Assembly (NCBI GenBank): GCA_035533015.1
Contig: DATLUQ010000035.1
Span: 16,752-80,751 of the forward strand
DNA: 64,000 nt
Direction: 5' to 3'
Origin: Gemmatimonadaceae bacterium
Lineage (GTDB): Bacteria; Gemmatimonadota; Gemmatimonadetes; Gemmatimonadales; Gemmatimonadaceae
The notes under the pieces: model-generated
Seen by the model: only the letters and a program-made list of their open reading frames with translations
Databases searched by the model: none
Told to the model about the DNA's origin: nothing
Made by a program: the position numbers and the translations under genes
In this document: positions 46,045 to 55,112 of the stretch, piece by piece
Layout of the letters: every line of letters starts with the position of its first letter
Numbering within the stretch: position 1 is the first letter of the stretch

Positions 46045-48780
46045 ATGGAGCCGCGTGATCTTCGTCGTACGCCCGTCGCGTTTGCCCTGGCGCTCGCCGT
46101 CGCGTCCCTGGCCGCGCCGGCCGTGGCCCACGCCCAGCGGCCGGTCATTCCCACGCCGCAATCGGTGTTCGGATTTCCGGTGGGGGCCGACTTCCACCTC
46201 ATCGACTACGACGCGTCCATCGCCTACTTCAAGCGGTTGGCCGCGGTGAGCGATCGCATCAAGCTGGTGGACGTCGGGGTGACGGCCAACGGACACCCGT
46301 GGACGCTGGCCATCATCTCGTCGCCCGAGAACCTGGCCAAGCTCGATCACTACCGAGACATCGCGCAGCGGCTGGCGCATCCCGAGGGGTTGGCCGCCGT
46401 CGACGCGCATCTGCTGGCGCGGGAGGGGCGCGCGTTCGTGGACATCAGCGGCGGCCTTCACGCCAGCGAAGTGGCCGGCGCGCAGCACACCATCCAGCTG
46501 GCGTATGACCTGCTGGCGCACGCCGACGATCCTGAGATGAAGGAGATTCTGGACAACGACGTGCTGCTGCTCTGGCCGTCGATCAATCCCGACGGACAGA
46601 ACATCGTGGTGCACTGGTACGAGGAAAACGTCGGTACGCCGTACGAGGTGGCCCCGCTGCACGAGTTGTACGAGAAATACGTGGGTCACGACGACAACCG
46701 CGACGCCTACATGCTCAACGTGGTCGAATCGCGCGTCATCGCGCGCACCTGGCGGGAGTGGGAGCCCGACATCATCTACGTGCACCACCAGTCGTCGCCG
46801 GTGCCCACGCGCATCTGGCTGCCGCCGTTCGCCGAGCCGATCGCGCCGGAGGTGCCGGCGCTCATGTCGCGCGAGGTGAACACCATCGGCATGACGATCG
46901 CGCAGGAGCTCGAGTCGCACGGCATGCCGGGCGCCACGCACATGGGCACCGGGTTCGACGCCTGGTATCCCGGCTACATCGACTATATGCCGATGCTCAT
47001 GAACATCGACGCCTTCTGGACCGAGACCGCGCTGTACCAGTACGCGACGCCCCACTTCTACACGATCCGCGATTTCCCGCCCGAATACCGCGACCTGCGA
47101 CCGCGTTCCCTGTATCCCAGCCCGTGGAAGGGTGGATGGTGGCGGCTGCGCGACGCGGTGGACTACATGGAGACGGCGTCGCTCGCCGTGCTGGACTATG
47201 CCGCCAAGTACCGCGAGGAGATTCTCTACAACCGATACGTGGCGGGCACCAAGACGATCGCGCGCTACCGGAAGAACCCGCCCTTCGCCTACATCGTCCC
47301 CCGCGCGCAGCACGATCCCGTGGCGGCGGCCGACATGCTCAAGCGGTTCGCGTTCAATGGCGTGCGCATCGAGGCGCTGTCGCGCCCCGCGGCGTACGAC
47401 GGCGTGACGTATCCCGCCGGCACGTGGGTGATTCCCATGGACCAGGAGTTCGCGCAGTTCGTGAAGCAACTCATGGAGCCGCAGGACTATCCGGACCTGC
47501 GCGAATTTCCGGGCGGGCCTCCGGAGCAGCCGTACGACGCCGCGGGCTGGACACTGCCCTATCAGATGGGCGTGCGCGTGGTGGAAGCGGCCGAACCGCT
47601 GTCCGAAGAGTTCGCCGGCGCGCTGGCACCCGTGGCGGGTAAGCCCGTGGACTGGCGCACCGCCCCCGGCGCCCCGTTGGAGACCAACGCCGAAGCGGCG
47701 GGCATCGAGCCGCTGCCGGGCGGCCTCTCGGGCGCGGGCGCGGTGGCGGCGCTCGACCCGGCGCAGAACAATGTGTTCCGCTTCCTCAACCGCGCGCTCG
47801 CGGCCGGGGGCGCGGTGGCGTTCCAGCCGGGCGGGCCTGGCGCGAGCGGACGGTATCTGGTGTCGGGGCTTTCCCCCGACAAACTGGATGCGCTGGCCAC
47901 GGCGCTCGCCGTGCGCGGGGAGCGGGTGGCGAACGCGGCGGGCGCGATGGCCGTGCGTCCCCGCATCGCGGTGTACAAGCCGTGGACGGCCAGCATGGAC
48001 GAGGGGTGGACGCAGTGGCTGCTCGACCAATATGAGTTCAAGTATAGCGTGCTCACCAATGCCGACATCCAGGCGGGCGACCTCAACGCGCGGTTCGACG
48101 TGATCCTCATCGCCTCCGATTCTCCGCGTTCGATCATGGACGGCTACGCGCACGGCACCGTGCCCCCGCGGTACGAGGGCGGCCTCGGCGCCGTGGGGGT
48201 CGGAGCGCTCGACGACTTCGTGATTGCGGGCGGCACGCTGGTCACCCTCAACGCGAGCGCCCAGTTCGCCATCGACCAGTTGCACCTGCCGGTGCGCAAC
48301 GTGGTCGGCGATCTCCAGCGGAAGGACTTCTTCGCCAGCGGATCGATTCTGCGGGTGACGGCCGATCCGGCGCACCCCGTCATGGCCGGCATGCCGGCGC
48401 AGGCCGACGTGTTCTTCGACGACAGCCCGGTGTTCACCACGCTCACTGGGTTCGCCGGCTCGGCGCTGGCCACCTACCAGACCGCGGGCTCCCCGCTGCG
48501 GTCGGGCTACCTGCTGGGCGAGAAATACCTCCAGGGATACGCGGCGGCGCTGGACGTGCAGCACGGCAAAGGGCACGTGGTGCTGGTGGGATTCCGGCCG
48601 CAGTGGCGCGGGCAGCCGGTGGGCACCTACCGCGTGGTGCTCAATGCGGCGCTGTTCGGCGGCCGCGTGTCGGCGGGAGCCAAAGGCACGCCCGGATTCT
48701 GGACGGCGCCGGCTATCGCCCCGTGTGATAGTGGGCGATGCACTCCGCCTCGCGCCCGCGCACCACGCGGCGGCCCTTGA
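46045..48780 (+). CDS. Secreted M14-family zinc carboxypeptidase-like protein
   Basis: A 911-residue protein with a signal peptide (about 1-31, ending AHAQ). The M14 catalytic domain spans about 45-340: zinc ligands HASE (in GGLHASEVAG) and probably the His of YVHHQSS, with NPDGQ as in the family's substrate pocket. From about 420 there is a long additional region of about 480 residues, including segments such as VFQPGGPGASGRYLV and DVILIASDSPRSIMDG, which look like a glutamine-amidotransferase-like or accessory domain. Gemmatimonadota and relatives have such large M14 proteins. The second ATG is used because its spacing to GGAG is better. The 3' end overlaps the next gene antisense by 68 bases. 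Confidence 0.85.
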   Translation: MEPRDLRRTPVAFALALAVASLAAPAVAHAQRPVIPTPQSVFGFPVGADFHLIDYDASIAYFKRLAAVSDRIKLVDVGVTANGHPWTLAIISSPENLAKLDHYRDIAQRLAHPEGLAAVDAHLLAREGRAFVDISGGLHASEVAGAQHTIQLAYDLLAHADDPEMKEILDNDVLLLWPSINPDGQNIVVHWYEENVGTPYEVAPLHELYEKYVGHDDNRDAYMLNVVESRVIARTWREWEPDIIYVHHQSSPVPTRIWLPPFAEPIAPEVPALMSREVNTIGMTIAQELESHGMPGATHMGTGFDAWYPGYIDYMPMLMNIDAFWTETALYQYATPHFYTIRDFPPEYRDLRPRSLYPSPWKGGWWRLRDAVDYMETASLAVLDYAAKYREEILYNRYVAGTKTIARYRKNPPFAYIVPRAQHDPVAAADMLKRFAFNGVRIEALSRPAAYDGVTYPAGTWVIPMDQEFAQFVKQLMEPQDYPDLREFPGGPPEQPYDAAGWTLPYQMGVRVVEAAEPLSEEFAGALAPVAGKPVDWRTAPGAPLETNAEAAGIEPLPGGLSGAGAVAALDPAQNNVFRFLNRALAAGGAVAFQPGGPGASGRYLVSGLSPDKLDALATALAVRGERVANAAGAMAVRPRIAVYKPWTASMDEGWTQWLLDQYEFKYSVLTNADIQAGDLNARFDVILIASDSPRSIMDGYAHGTVPPRYEGGLGAVGVGALDDFVIAGGTLVTLNASAQFAIDQLHLPVRNVVGDLQRKDFFASGSILRVTADPAHPVMAGMPAQADVFFDDSPVFTTLTGFAGSALATYQTAGSPLRSGYLLGEKYLQGYAAALDVQHGKGHVVLVGFRPQWRGQPVGTYRVVLNAALFGGRVSAGAKGTPGFWTAPAIAPCDSGRCTPPRARAPRGGP

Positions 48781-49579
48781 GGGCTCCGCGCGTGGCGGTG
48801 ACGACGGTGCACTGGTGTTCGCCGTCGTGCCCGTCGTAGTACAGCACCAGCCAATCGTGGGTGCGTTCCAACCTGTGCGCCAGCGCGGTGTTCGAGAACA
48901 GCGCCGTGTAGTGGCGTCCGCCGCGGGTGGTATGGAGCACGGGCAGCCAGCGCTCGTTTCGCGGATTGAAGCGACGGGGCGCGATGAGCGGCAGCTCGTT
49001 TCGCCGTGCCTTCTCGCGGTATTCGCGATCCACGTTGAGCAGTTCGCTCACCGACAGCGGCGCGGGCATCTCGTCGGGCAGGCGCCCGCGCCGGCGGAGC
49101 CGCGTGGCGAGCGCATCGCGGATGCCGGCCACGCGTTTGGCGCCGAACCCCGGCACTCCCGCCAGGCGCCCGTCGTGCGCGGCCGCTTCGAGCCCCTCGA
49201 GCGTGTCGATGTCCAGTTCGTCGTGCACGCGACGGGCCAGCGTGGGGCCCACGCCCGGCACGGAGGCGAGCAGGGCCACCGGGTCGCTGTCGCCGTGCAA
49301 CCGCCGGAGCATGGCCAGCGTGCCCGACTGTACGAGTTCTTGTATGGCGCGGGCGAGCGCCGGGCCGATGTCCGGCAGCGCCTCCAGCCCATCCAACCCC
49401 TCGTCGGCGAGGATGTCGGCGGCGGGGCGGTCGGTGTGGCGCAGGCGCTCGGCGCCGGCGCGCCAGGCCTGCACCCGGTACTGGCCAGCCTGCTGCGCTT
49501 CGAGCAACGCCGCGACGTCGTCGAACCGGCGGGCGATCTCGTCGTTGGATAGAGCGGGCGGCGCAAGCGTGGTCGTCAT
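48713..49579 (-). CDS. Helix-hairpin-helix DNA-binding protein, PolX N-terminal-like
   Basis: A 288-residue protein. Residues about 10-85 resemble the 8-kDa DNA-binding domain of family X DNA polymerases (FDDVAALLEAQQAGQYRVQAWRAGAERL). Helix-hairpin-helix motifs follow: LPDIGPALARAIQEL, VPGVGPTLARRVHDEL and VPGFGAKRVAGIRDAL. The polymerase palm and PHP exonuclease are absent. The C-terminal about 110 residues (after ELLNVDREYREKARRNELPLIAPRRF) have strands and basic residues but no motif I know. It probably binds nicked or gapped DNA. Its ATG overlaps the ftsH stop (ATGA), so it is coupled to ftsH. Confidence 0.75.
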   Translation of the reverse strand: MTTTLAPPALSNDEIARRFDDVAALLEAQQAGQYRVQAWRAGAERLRHTDRPAADILADEGLDGLEALPDIGPALARAIQELVQSGTLAMLRRLHGDSDPVALLASVPGVGPTLARRVHDELDIDTLEGLEAAAHDGRLAGVPGFGAKRVAGIRDALATRLRRRGRLPDEMPAPLSVSELLNVDREYREKARRNELPLIAPRRFNPRNERWLPVLHTTRGGRHYTALFSNTALAHRLERTHDWLVLYYDGHDGEHQCTVVTATRGALKGRRVVRGREAECIAHYHTGR

Positions 49580-51459
49580 GGCGCGACCGGGGCGAGTTCG
49601 CGGTTGGGCCCGGACGTCAGCGCGGGCAGCTGATCGCGGGTGAGCGTCTCGCGCTCCATGAGCAGGTGCGCGCCCTCGTCCAGCGGGCCGCGGTTGGCCT
49701 CCAGGAGCGTCAGGGCTCGTCCGAGCGCTTCCTGGACGAGGCGGCGCACCGCCTCCTCGACTTCGCGAGCCGTCTCGCTGCCGTATGGCGGCGGCTCGCC
49801 GGGCACGTAGGCGGGCCCCGGCAGCAGTGCGCTCTGCGCCGAGCCGTATACCACGTGGCCCACCGTCTCGTCCATCCCGAACCGGGTGACCATCTCGCGG
49901 GCCAGGTCGGTGGCACGCACCAGGTCGTCGGCGGCGCCGGTGGAGAGTTCGCCGAACACCGCCAGTTCCGCGGCCCGGCCGCCGAGCATCACCGTGAGTT
50001 TGCCCTCCAGCTCGCCCTGCGTGGCGATGTACCGCTCTTCGGAGGGGCGCTGCAGCGTGAAGCCCAGCGCTCCCAACCCGTGCGGGATGATCGTGACCTT
50101 CTGCACCGGGTCGGCGCCCGGCGTGGCGAGCGCCACCAGCGCGTGTCCCATCTCGTGGTACGCCGTGATCTCCCGCTCGCGCGCGCTGAGCACGCGGCTG
50201 CGCTTGGCGAGCCCCGCCACGAGGCGTTCCACGGCCTGGGAGAAGTCGTCGACATTCACCGATTCGGCCCCGCGCCGCGTGGCGACGAGCGCGGCCTCGT
50301 TCACCAGGTTCGCCAGATCGGCGCCCGTGAACCCCGGCGTGAGCGCCGCCACCTGGTCGAGATCCAGTGCGGGATCGAGCGGTACCTGGCGCACGTGCAC
50401 GCGCAGGATCTGCACGCGGCCGCCGCGGTCGGGGCGGTCGACGAGGATCTGCCGGTCGAACCGGCCGGCACGCAGCAGCGCGGCATCGAGAATCTCCGGC
50501 CGATTGGTGGCCGCCAGCAGCACCACGCCGCTCTTCGGATCGAACCCGTCCATCTCGGCCAGCAGCTGGTTGAGCGTCTGCTCCTTCTCGTCGTTCGAAC
50601 CGGTGATCACGCTCGCCCCGCGCGCCCGCCCGAGCGCGTCCACCTCGTCAATGAAGATGATGCACGGGGCGCTCTGGCGCGCCTGCGCGAACAGGTCGCG
50701 CACGCGGGCCGCTCCCACGCCCACGAACAACTCCACGAATTCCGATCCATTGATCGAGAAGAACGGCACACCGGCCTCGCCGGCCACGGCCCGCGCCAGC
50801 AGCGTCTTGCCCGTGCCGGGCGGACCCACGAGCAGCACGCCCTTGGGCAGGTGCGCGCCCAACCGGCCGAAACTCGCCGGATCGCGCAGGAACGATACGA
50901 CTTCCTTCAATTCGGCTTTCGCCTCGTCCACCCCCGCCACGTCGTCGAACGTGACCTTGGTGTCCTTCTCGGCATAGACGCGGGCGCGGCTCTTGCCCAC
51001 GCCGAACAGCCCCGTGGGCTGCTGGCCGAGCGTGCGCCGCGCCAAGAGCCACCACACGCCCACGAACAACACGGCGGGCAGGAACCAGACCAGCAGTCCA
51101 TTGGTCCATTCGCTGCGCGGCGCGCCGGAGAACGCCACGCCGCGCGCGCGTAGCTGGTCGGCGATCGACGGATCCACGCGCGTCGTGTAGAACGTGGTGT
51201 CCCCGTGTATGCCGGGGGCGGCGAGCGTTCCGCTGACGTAGCTGTCGCCCACCTGGACCGACCGCACGAGCCCCGAATCGAGCTTCTGCAGGAACGTGCT
51301 GTAGGGAACCTCCTGCTGCCCGAACGTGGGCGAGAACAGTTCGGGCAATAGCAACAGTGAGACGATGGCGAGCCAGAACAGCCAGATCCGGAGCCGCGCC
51401 TTTGGCGGTTGGGCTGGATCTTCACGGTTGCGATTGGGAGTCTGCTCGCGCTCTGCCAT
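49576..51459 (-). CDS. ftsH: ATP-dependent zinc metalloprotease FtsH
   Basis: A 627-residue membrane protease. There are two membrane segments (about 25-45 and 120-140), the AAA+ domain with Walker A GPPGTGKT (about 210-218), second-region [16 protein letters not shown] block and [15 protein letters not shown] (Walker B), pore-loop residues in FVELFVG, and the M41 zinc motif HEMGH (about 435-439). It degrades misassembled membrane proteins and selected cytosolic regulators. GAGGAG six bases before the ATG confirms the start over a GTG upstream. It is followed by the HhH gene in the same operon. Confidence 0.97.
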   Translation of the reverse strand: MAEREQTPNRNREDPAQPPKARLRIWLFWLAIVSLLLLPELFSPTFGQQEVPYSTFLQKLDSGLVRSVQVGDSYVSGTLAAPGIHGDTTFYTTRVDPSIADQLRARGVAFSGAPRSEWTNGLLVWFLPAVLFVGVWWLLARRTLGQQPTGLFGVGKSRARVYAEKDTKVTFDDVAGVDEAKAELKEVVSFLRDPASFGRLGAHLPKGVLLVGPPGTGKTLLARAVAGEAGVPFFSINGSEFVELFVGVGAARVRDLFAQARQSAPCIIFIDEVDALGRARGASVITGSNDEKEQTLNQLLAEMDGFDPKSGVVLLAATNRPEILDAALLRAGRFDRQILVDRPDRGGRVQILRVHVRQVPLDPALDLDQVAALTPGFTGADLANLVNEAALVATRRGAESVNVDDFSQAVERLVAGLAKRSRVLSAREREITAYHEMGHALVALATPGADPVQKVTIIPHGLGALGFTLQRPSEERYIATQGELEGKLTVMLGGRAAELAVFGELSTGAADDLVRATDLAREMVTRFGMDETVGHVVYGSAQSALLPGPAYVPGEPPPYGSETAREVEEAVRRLVQEALGRALTLLEANRGPLDEGAHLLMERETLTRDQLPALTSGPNRELAPVAP

Positions 51460-51551
51460 GGCCACTCCTCGTGCGCCATGTGCAACGTGCGGAATTATCG
51501 ACCCTCAGGGCATCAGGGGCGCGGGCACGTGGCGTCAGGCATTGGCCGACA

Positions 51552-51567
51552 CGCGGGGCGCCCCGCG
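51552..51567. terminator. GC palindrome between the acyl-carrier operon and ftsH
   Basis: A perfect 16-bp palindrome (CGCGGGGC and its complement GCCCCGCG) with no loop, 13 bases after the acyl-carrier-protein stop. It is a possible terminator of the five-gene operon, whose transcription would otherwise run into ftsH. Confidence 0.4.
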
Positions 51568-51579
51568 GGCCGCGCGGGG

Positions 51580-51849
51580 TCAGCGGGAAGTCGGGGCGGC
51601 CGGTGCCGAGACCCTGGCCAGGAAATACTCCACGCAATCATCGAGCGAGCGCAGCTTCCCGTAGTCGGTCTCGGGCACGTCCACGCCCAAGTCCCGCCGC
51701 AGGGCGATCATCAAATTCAGGAAGTCCATCGAATCGATGTCGACCTGCTCGCGGAGGCTCGTCGCCGGGTCGATCTCGCTGGGCGCTACTTCGGGGGCGA
51801 TCCGCGACAACGCTTGCAGCAGGACGGCTCGGATCTGTTCGCGGGTCAC
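51580..51849 (-). CDS. Acyl carrier protein
   Basis: An 89-residue protein with the ACP fold and the phosphopantetheine-serine in DIDSMDF (Ser about 40). Charged helix residues (SEIDPATSLREQVDID) are typical. It starts at a GTG overlapping the E2 stop (GTGA), and it is the last gene of the acyl-CoA synthetase/E1/E2 operon. Finding an ACP in a 2-oxoacid dehydrogenase operon suggests that the acyl product is moved to a carrier. It is not the fatty-acid AcpP, since no fab genes flank it; paralogous ACPs often serve specialised pathways. Confidence 0.85.
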   Translation of the reverse strand: MTREQIRAVLLQALSRIAPEVAPSEIDPATSLREQVDIDSMDFLNLMIALRRDLGVDVPETDYGKLRSLDDCVEYFLARVSAPAAPTSR

Positions 51850-53087
51850 AGCGTCTCCGGCGCCTGCAGCAGCCGGTCGAGGGCGGCCACGAACCGGCCG
51901 CCGTAATGCCCGTCGGTTGCGCGATGATCGGCGGCGAGCGTCGCCGTGACCACGGGATGGACGCCGAGCATGCCCGCCTCTGCCCAGGGCCGCTCGGCGA
52001 TCTTGCCGAAACCGATCAGTGCGAGTTGGGGCGGGTAGATGACGCCGAACACCGTCTCCACCCCCTCGTCGCCGAGGTTGGTCACGGTCACGGTCGCATC
52101 CGTCATCTCGGAGCCGCGCAGGCCGCCCTCGCGTGCGCGCCGTACGAGGTCGCGTAGGGCGTCCATCATTTCGGCCAGCGTCCTGGCGCCGGCGTCGTGA
52201 ATGGCCGGAGCGATGAGGCCGCCGCCACGGAGCGAGATCGCCACTCCGAGGTGGACCGTGGCACTGGGTTGCGCGGCGCCGTCGATCCAGTAGCCGTTCA
52301 GGTTCGGGTACTCGCCCAGCGCGGTGGCGACGGCTTTGAGTAGCAAGGCAGCGGGAAGTACTCGCTCGTCCACCGGCCGCGTCGCGTTCTGGTTCTGCAA
52401 CCACGCGAGCGCACGGCGGAGGCTGATGCTCGTGCTCAGGTAGTAGTGCGGGATCTCGCGGTTGGCGCGAGACACGGCCGCGGACACGGCCCGGCGCATT
52501 GCGGCCTTCGCGTCGTCCGCCGGCGCCCGCGGCGCGGACGGCGGTGGCACCGCCGCCCGCTCGACTTCGGCCAATGTGATGGCGTGGTCGCGTTCGTCGC
52601 GCCAGAGCGCGGCGAGGTCCACGCCGAGCTCGGCGGCGCGCTTGCGGGCCACGGGTGAGGCGCGGAGCCGTGGTGAGAGAGCGGGCGCGGGCGGGGCGGG
52701 CGCCGATGGCACGACCTTCGCCGCCGCTGGTGGCGGTGCGGGCGCGGGTGCAGGTGCGGCCGGCGGGATCGCGGGCGCCACTGTGGTGGCTGCCGCTGCG
52801 CCGAAGGTCGCGAGCACCGTGCCGACCGGCACCTTGGTGCCTTCGGCGACGGCGAGTGCCGCCACGACGCCGTCCACCGGGCTCTCCACCGAGAATACGC
52901 CCTTTTCCGTTTCCACTTCGGCGATGATGGCGTCGCGCTGCACATGCTCGCCGGGCTTCACGTGCCAGCGGACGAGCGTGCCGAACTCCATGTCGGCGCC
53001 GAGCGACGGCATGCGGAAATCGTTCACGTGGTCAGCGGCGGGCACGGCGGCGGCGCGGGGCATGGGCGATGGTTCCGGCTCATCCAT
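51846..53087 (-). CDS. 2-oxoacid dehydrogenase E2 (dihydrolipoyl acyltransferase)
   Basis: A 413-residue protein: one lipoyl domain (about 20-95, with [16 protein letters not shown] carrying the lipoyl Lys), an Ala/Pro-rich linker, an E3/E1-binding domain (about 150-185, [15 protein letters not shown]), a second linker, and the catalytic domain (about 210-413) ending with HRATDG (catalytic His and Asp of the HxxxDG motif). It transfers acyl groups from E1 to CoA. The size is like acetoin or branched-chain E2 (one lipoyl domain). The ATG overlaps E1beta by 8 bases. No E3 gene is nearby, so dihydrolipoamide dehydrogenase must come from elsewhere. Confidence 0.92.
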   Translation of the reverse strand: MDEPEPSPMPRAAAVPAADHVNDFRMPSLGADMEFGTLVRWHVKPGEHVQRDAIIAEVETEKGVFSVESPVDGVVAALAVAEGTKVPVGTVLATFGAAAATTVAPAIPPAAPAPAPAPPPAAAKVVPSAPAPPAPALSPRLRASPVARKRAAELGVDLAALWRDERDHAITLAEVERAAVPPPSAPRAPADDAKAAMRRAVSAAVSRANREIPHYYLSTSISLRRALAWLQNQNATRPVDERVLPAALLLKAVATALGEYPNLNGYWIDGAAQPSATVHLGVAISLRGGGLIAPAIHDAGARTLAEMMDALRDLVRRAREGGLRGSEMTDATVTVTNLGDEGVETVFGVIYPPQLALIGFGKIAERPWAEAGMLGVHPVVTATLAADHRATDGHYGGRFVAALDRLLQAPETL

Positions 53088-54102
53088 CGCGCGTTGCACG
53101 CACGGCGGCGACGATCTCCGGCACCTGGGGCAGGGCCGCCTGTTCCATGTGTCGCGCGTACGGAATGGGAACCTCCGCGCCGCAGACGCGACCCACGGGG
53201 GCGTCGAGGTCATAGAACGCGTGCTCCATGATCCGGGCGCTGATCTCCGCCGACAGGCTTCCGCTGCGCCACTCCTCGTCGACGATCACGGCGCGGTGCG
53301 TTCGGCGCACCGAAGTGAGCACGGTGTCCATGTCCAGCGGCCGCAATGTGCGCAGGTCGATCACCTCGGCGTTCACTCCTGCGGTGGCCAGTTGGTCGGC
53401 CGCTTCGAGTGTGCGTCCCAGCATCCCGCCAAAGGTGATCAGCGTGGCATCGTCGCCTTCGCGCCGCACCGCCGCGCGGTCGATCGGCACCGGACCGGCG
53501 TCGGCGGCCAATTCGCCTTCGAGGTTGTAGAGCAGCGCGTGCTCGAAGATCACCACCGGGTCGGGGTCGGCGAGTGCGGTGCCCAGCATGCCGCGCGCGT
53601 CGGCGATCGTGGCCGGCGCCAGGACCTTGAGCCCCGGAATGTGCGCGTACAGCCCTTCGAGGCTGTGCGAATGCTGCGCGCCGAGCTGCCGGCCAGCGCC
53701 CGTCGCCATGCGGATCACCAGCGGCACATTGAACTGCCCGCCCGACATGTGCAGCAGCGTCGCCGCGTTGTTCATGATCTGGTCCAGGGCAAGCAAGCTG
53801 AAGTTCACCGTCATGATCTCGACGATGGGACGCATGCCGCCGAGCGCGGCGCCGATACCGGCGCCGACGAATGTCGATTCGGAAAGCGGCGTGTCGCGGA
53901 TGCGTTCCGGCCCGAACTCCGCGAGCAGTCCCTTGCTCACGGCATAGCAGCCGCCGTATCGGCCGACGTCCTCGCCCATGAGGAACACGCGCGGGTCGGC
54001 CCGCATGGCGGCGCGGATCGCTTCGCGCACGGCCTCGCGGTACGTCGTACGCACCGTGGCGGGGACGTCGCGTGCTGCGCGTTCCGGGGGGACGGCGGTC
54101 AC
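53080..54102 (-). CDS. 2-oxoacid dehydrogenase E1 component, beta subunit
   Basis: A 340-residue E1beta of the pyruvate/acetoin/branched-chain class. [29 protein letters not shown] and [20 protein letters not shown] are conserved, with RPIVEIM and [19 protein letters not shown] blocks and the C-terminal transketolase domain ([13 protein letters not shown]). Forms the E1 heterotetramer with the alpha subunit encoded next. The start is a GTG that overlaps the alpha-gene stop (GTGA). Substrate is not decided by sequence; length and blocks fit AcoB/PdhB. Confidence 0.93.
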   Translation of the reverse strand: MTAVPPERAARDVPATVRTTYREAVREAIRAAMRADPRVFLMGEDVGRYGGCYAVSKGLLAEFGPERIRDTPLSESTFVGAGIGAALGGMRPIVEIMTVNFSLLALDQIMNNAATLLHMSGGQFNVPLVIRMATGAGRQLGAQHSHSLEGLYAHIPGLKVLAPATIADARGMLGTALADPDPVVIFEHALLYNLEGELAADAGPVPIDRAAVRREGDDATLITFGGMLGRTLEAADQLATAGVNAEVIDLRTLRPLDMDTVLTSVRRTHRAVIVDEEWRSGSLSAEISARIMEHAFYDLDAPVGRVCGAEVPIPYARHMEQAALPQVPEIVAAVRATRDG

Positions 54103-55112
54103 GGCGACGGTTCCCCGCTGTACACGTAGCGCGTGAGGGTGGCGACGTCTTCGAGCGGCGCGGCGTCGGCGAAGGCCACGGCGTCGTCGACCTCGGCGGC
54201 GGCGGCCGCCTCGATGTCCTGCATCCGCGCGTCGTCCAGCAGCCCGCGCTCGCGCAGCCGGGCCTCGAACGTGCCGATCGGGCAGCGCGCCTTCCATTGC
54301 TCGACCTCGTCCCTGCTGCGGTACAGCTCCGGATCGAACATCGAGTGGGCGCGAAAGCGGTAGGTGCGGAACTCGAGCAGGTGCGGCCCCTCGCCGGCGC
54401 GCACGGCTTCGGCCGCCGTGCGCGCCGAGTGCTCCACGTCTTCGACGTCCATGCCGTCAACCGTCCAGGCGGGGATGCGGTAGCTTGCCGCTTTGAGCGC
54501 GAGGTTGGTCTCGGCCTGCGCCCGGTCCAGCGCCGTGCCCATGGCGTACAGGTTGTTCTCGCAGCAGAACAGCACTGGCAAGCGCCAGAGCGCGGCCAGG
54601 TTGAGCGCTTCGTGGAACTCGCCTTCGGCCACGGCGCCGTCGCCGAAGAAGCACGCCGTGACGCGGGCACGACCCTGCATCACATCGGCGAGCGCGAGCC
54701 CCACGGCCAGCGGCAGTCCGCCGCCGACGATCGCGTTGCCGCCGAAGAATCGCGTGGCGGCATCGAACAGGTGCATCGAGCCTCCGCGTCCCGCGCTGCA
54801 CCCGGCGCGCTTACCGAACATCTCGGCCATGATGCGGCGTGCGCTCACGCCCCGCACCAGCGCGTGGCCGTGTTCACGGTACGTGGCCACCACGGCGTCC
54901 TCGGGAGTGAGTGCCTGCAGGACCCCCACGGCCACTGCCTCCTCGCCGATGTACAGATGCAGGAAGCCGCGGATCTTTTCGGCCTGGTAGAGATCGGCGC
55001 AGCGTTCTTCCAGGCGCCGGATGCGCACCATGTCACGCAGCAGCGCCACCGCATGCGCGCCGTCGCCGGTTGCTGCGGGCGGGCCCATGGGCGTGGAGGC
55101 CGGGGCCGTCAT
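54099..55112 (-). CDS. 2-oxoacid dehydrogenase E1 component, alpha subunit
   Basis: A 337-residue thiamine-pyrophosphate-dependent subunit. Family blocks: [41 protein letters not shown], the TPP/Mg motif [20 protein letters not shown]...ENN and the phosphorylation-loop-like [11 protein letters not shown]. It decarboxylates the 2-oxoacid. Its ATG overlaps the synthetase stop (ATGA). The gene order synthetase-alpha-beta-E2-ACP, all overlapped, implies one transcript and stoichiometric translation. Confidence 0.93.
   Translation of the reverse strand: MTAPASTPMGPPAATGDGAHAVALLRDMVRIRRLEERCADLYQAEKIRGFLHLYIGEEAVAVGVLQALTPEDAVVATYREHGHALVRGVSARRIMAEMFGKRAGCSAGRGGSMHLFDAATRFFGGNAIVGGGLPLAVGLALADVMQGRARVTACFFGDGAVAEGEFHEALNLAALWRLPVLFCCENNLYAMGTALDRAQAETNLALKAASYRIPAWTVDGMDVEDVEHSARTAAEAVRAGEGPHLLEFRTYRFRAHSMFDPELYRSRDEVEQWKARCPIGTFEARLRERGLLDDARMQDIEAAAAAEVDDAVAFADAAPLEDVATLTRYVYSGEPSP

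Noticed and set aside
45811..48576. Very long open frame antisense to the M14 peptidase gene (and similar antisense frames over amt, zwf, groEL and the S9 gene)
   Set aside because: They lack ribosome sites and recognisable domains, have Arg/His/Pro-rich composition, and arise because GC-rich third positions suppress stops on the opposite strand.
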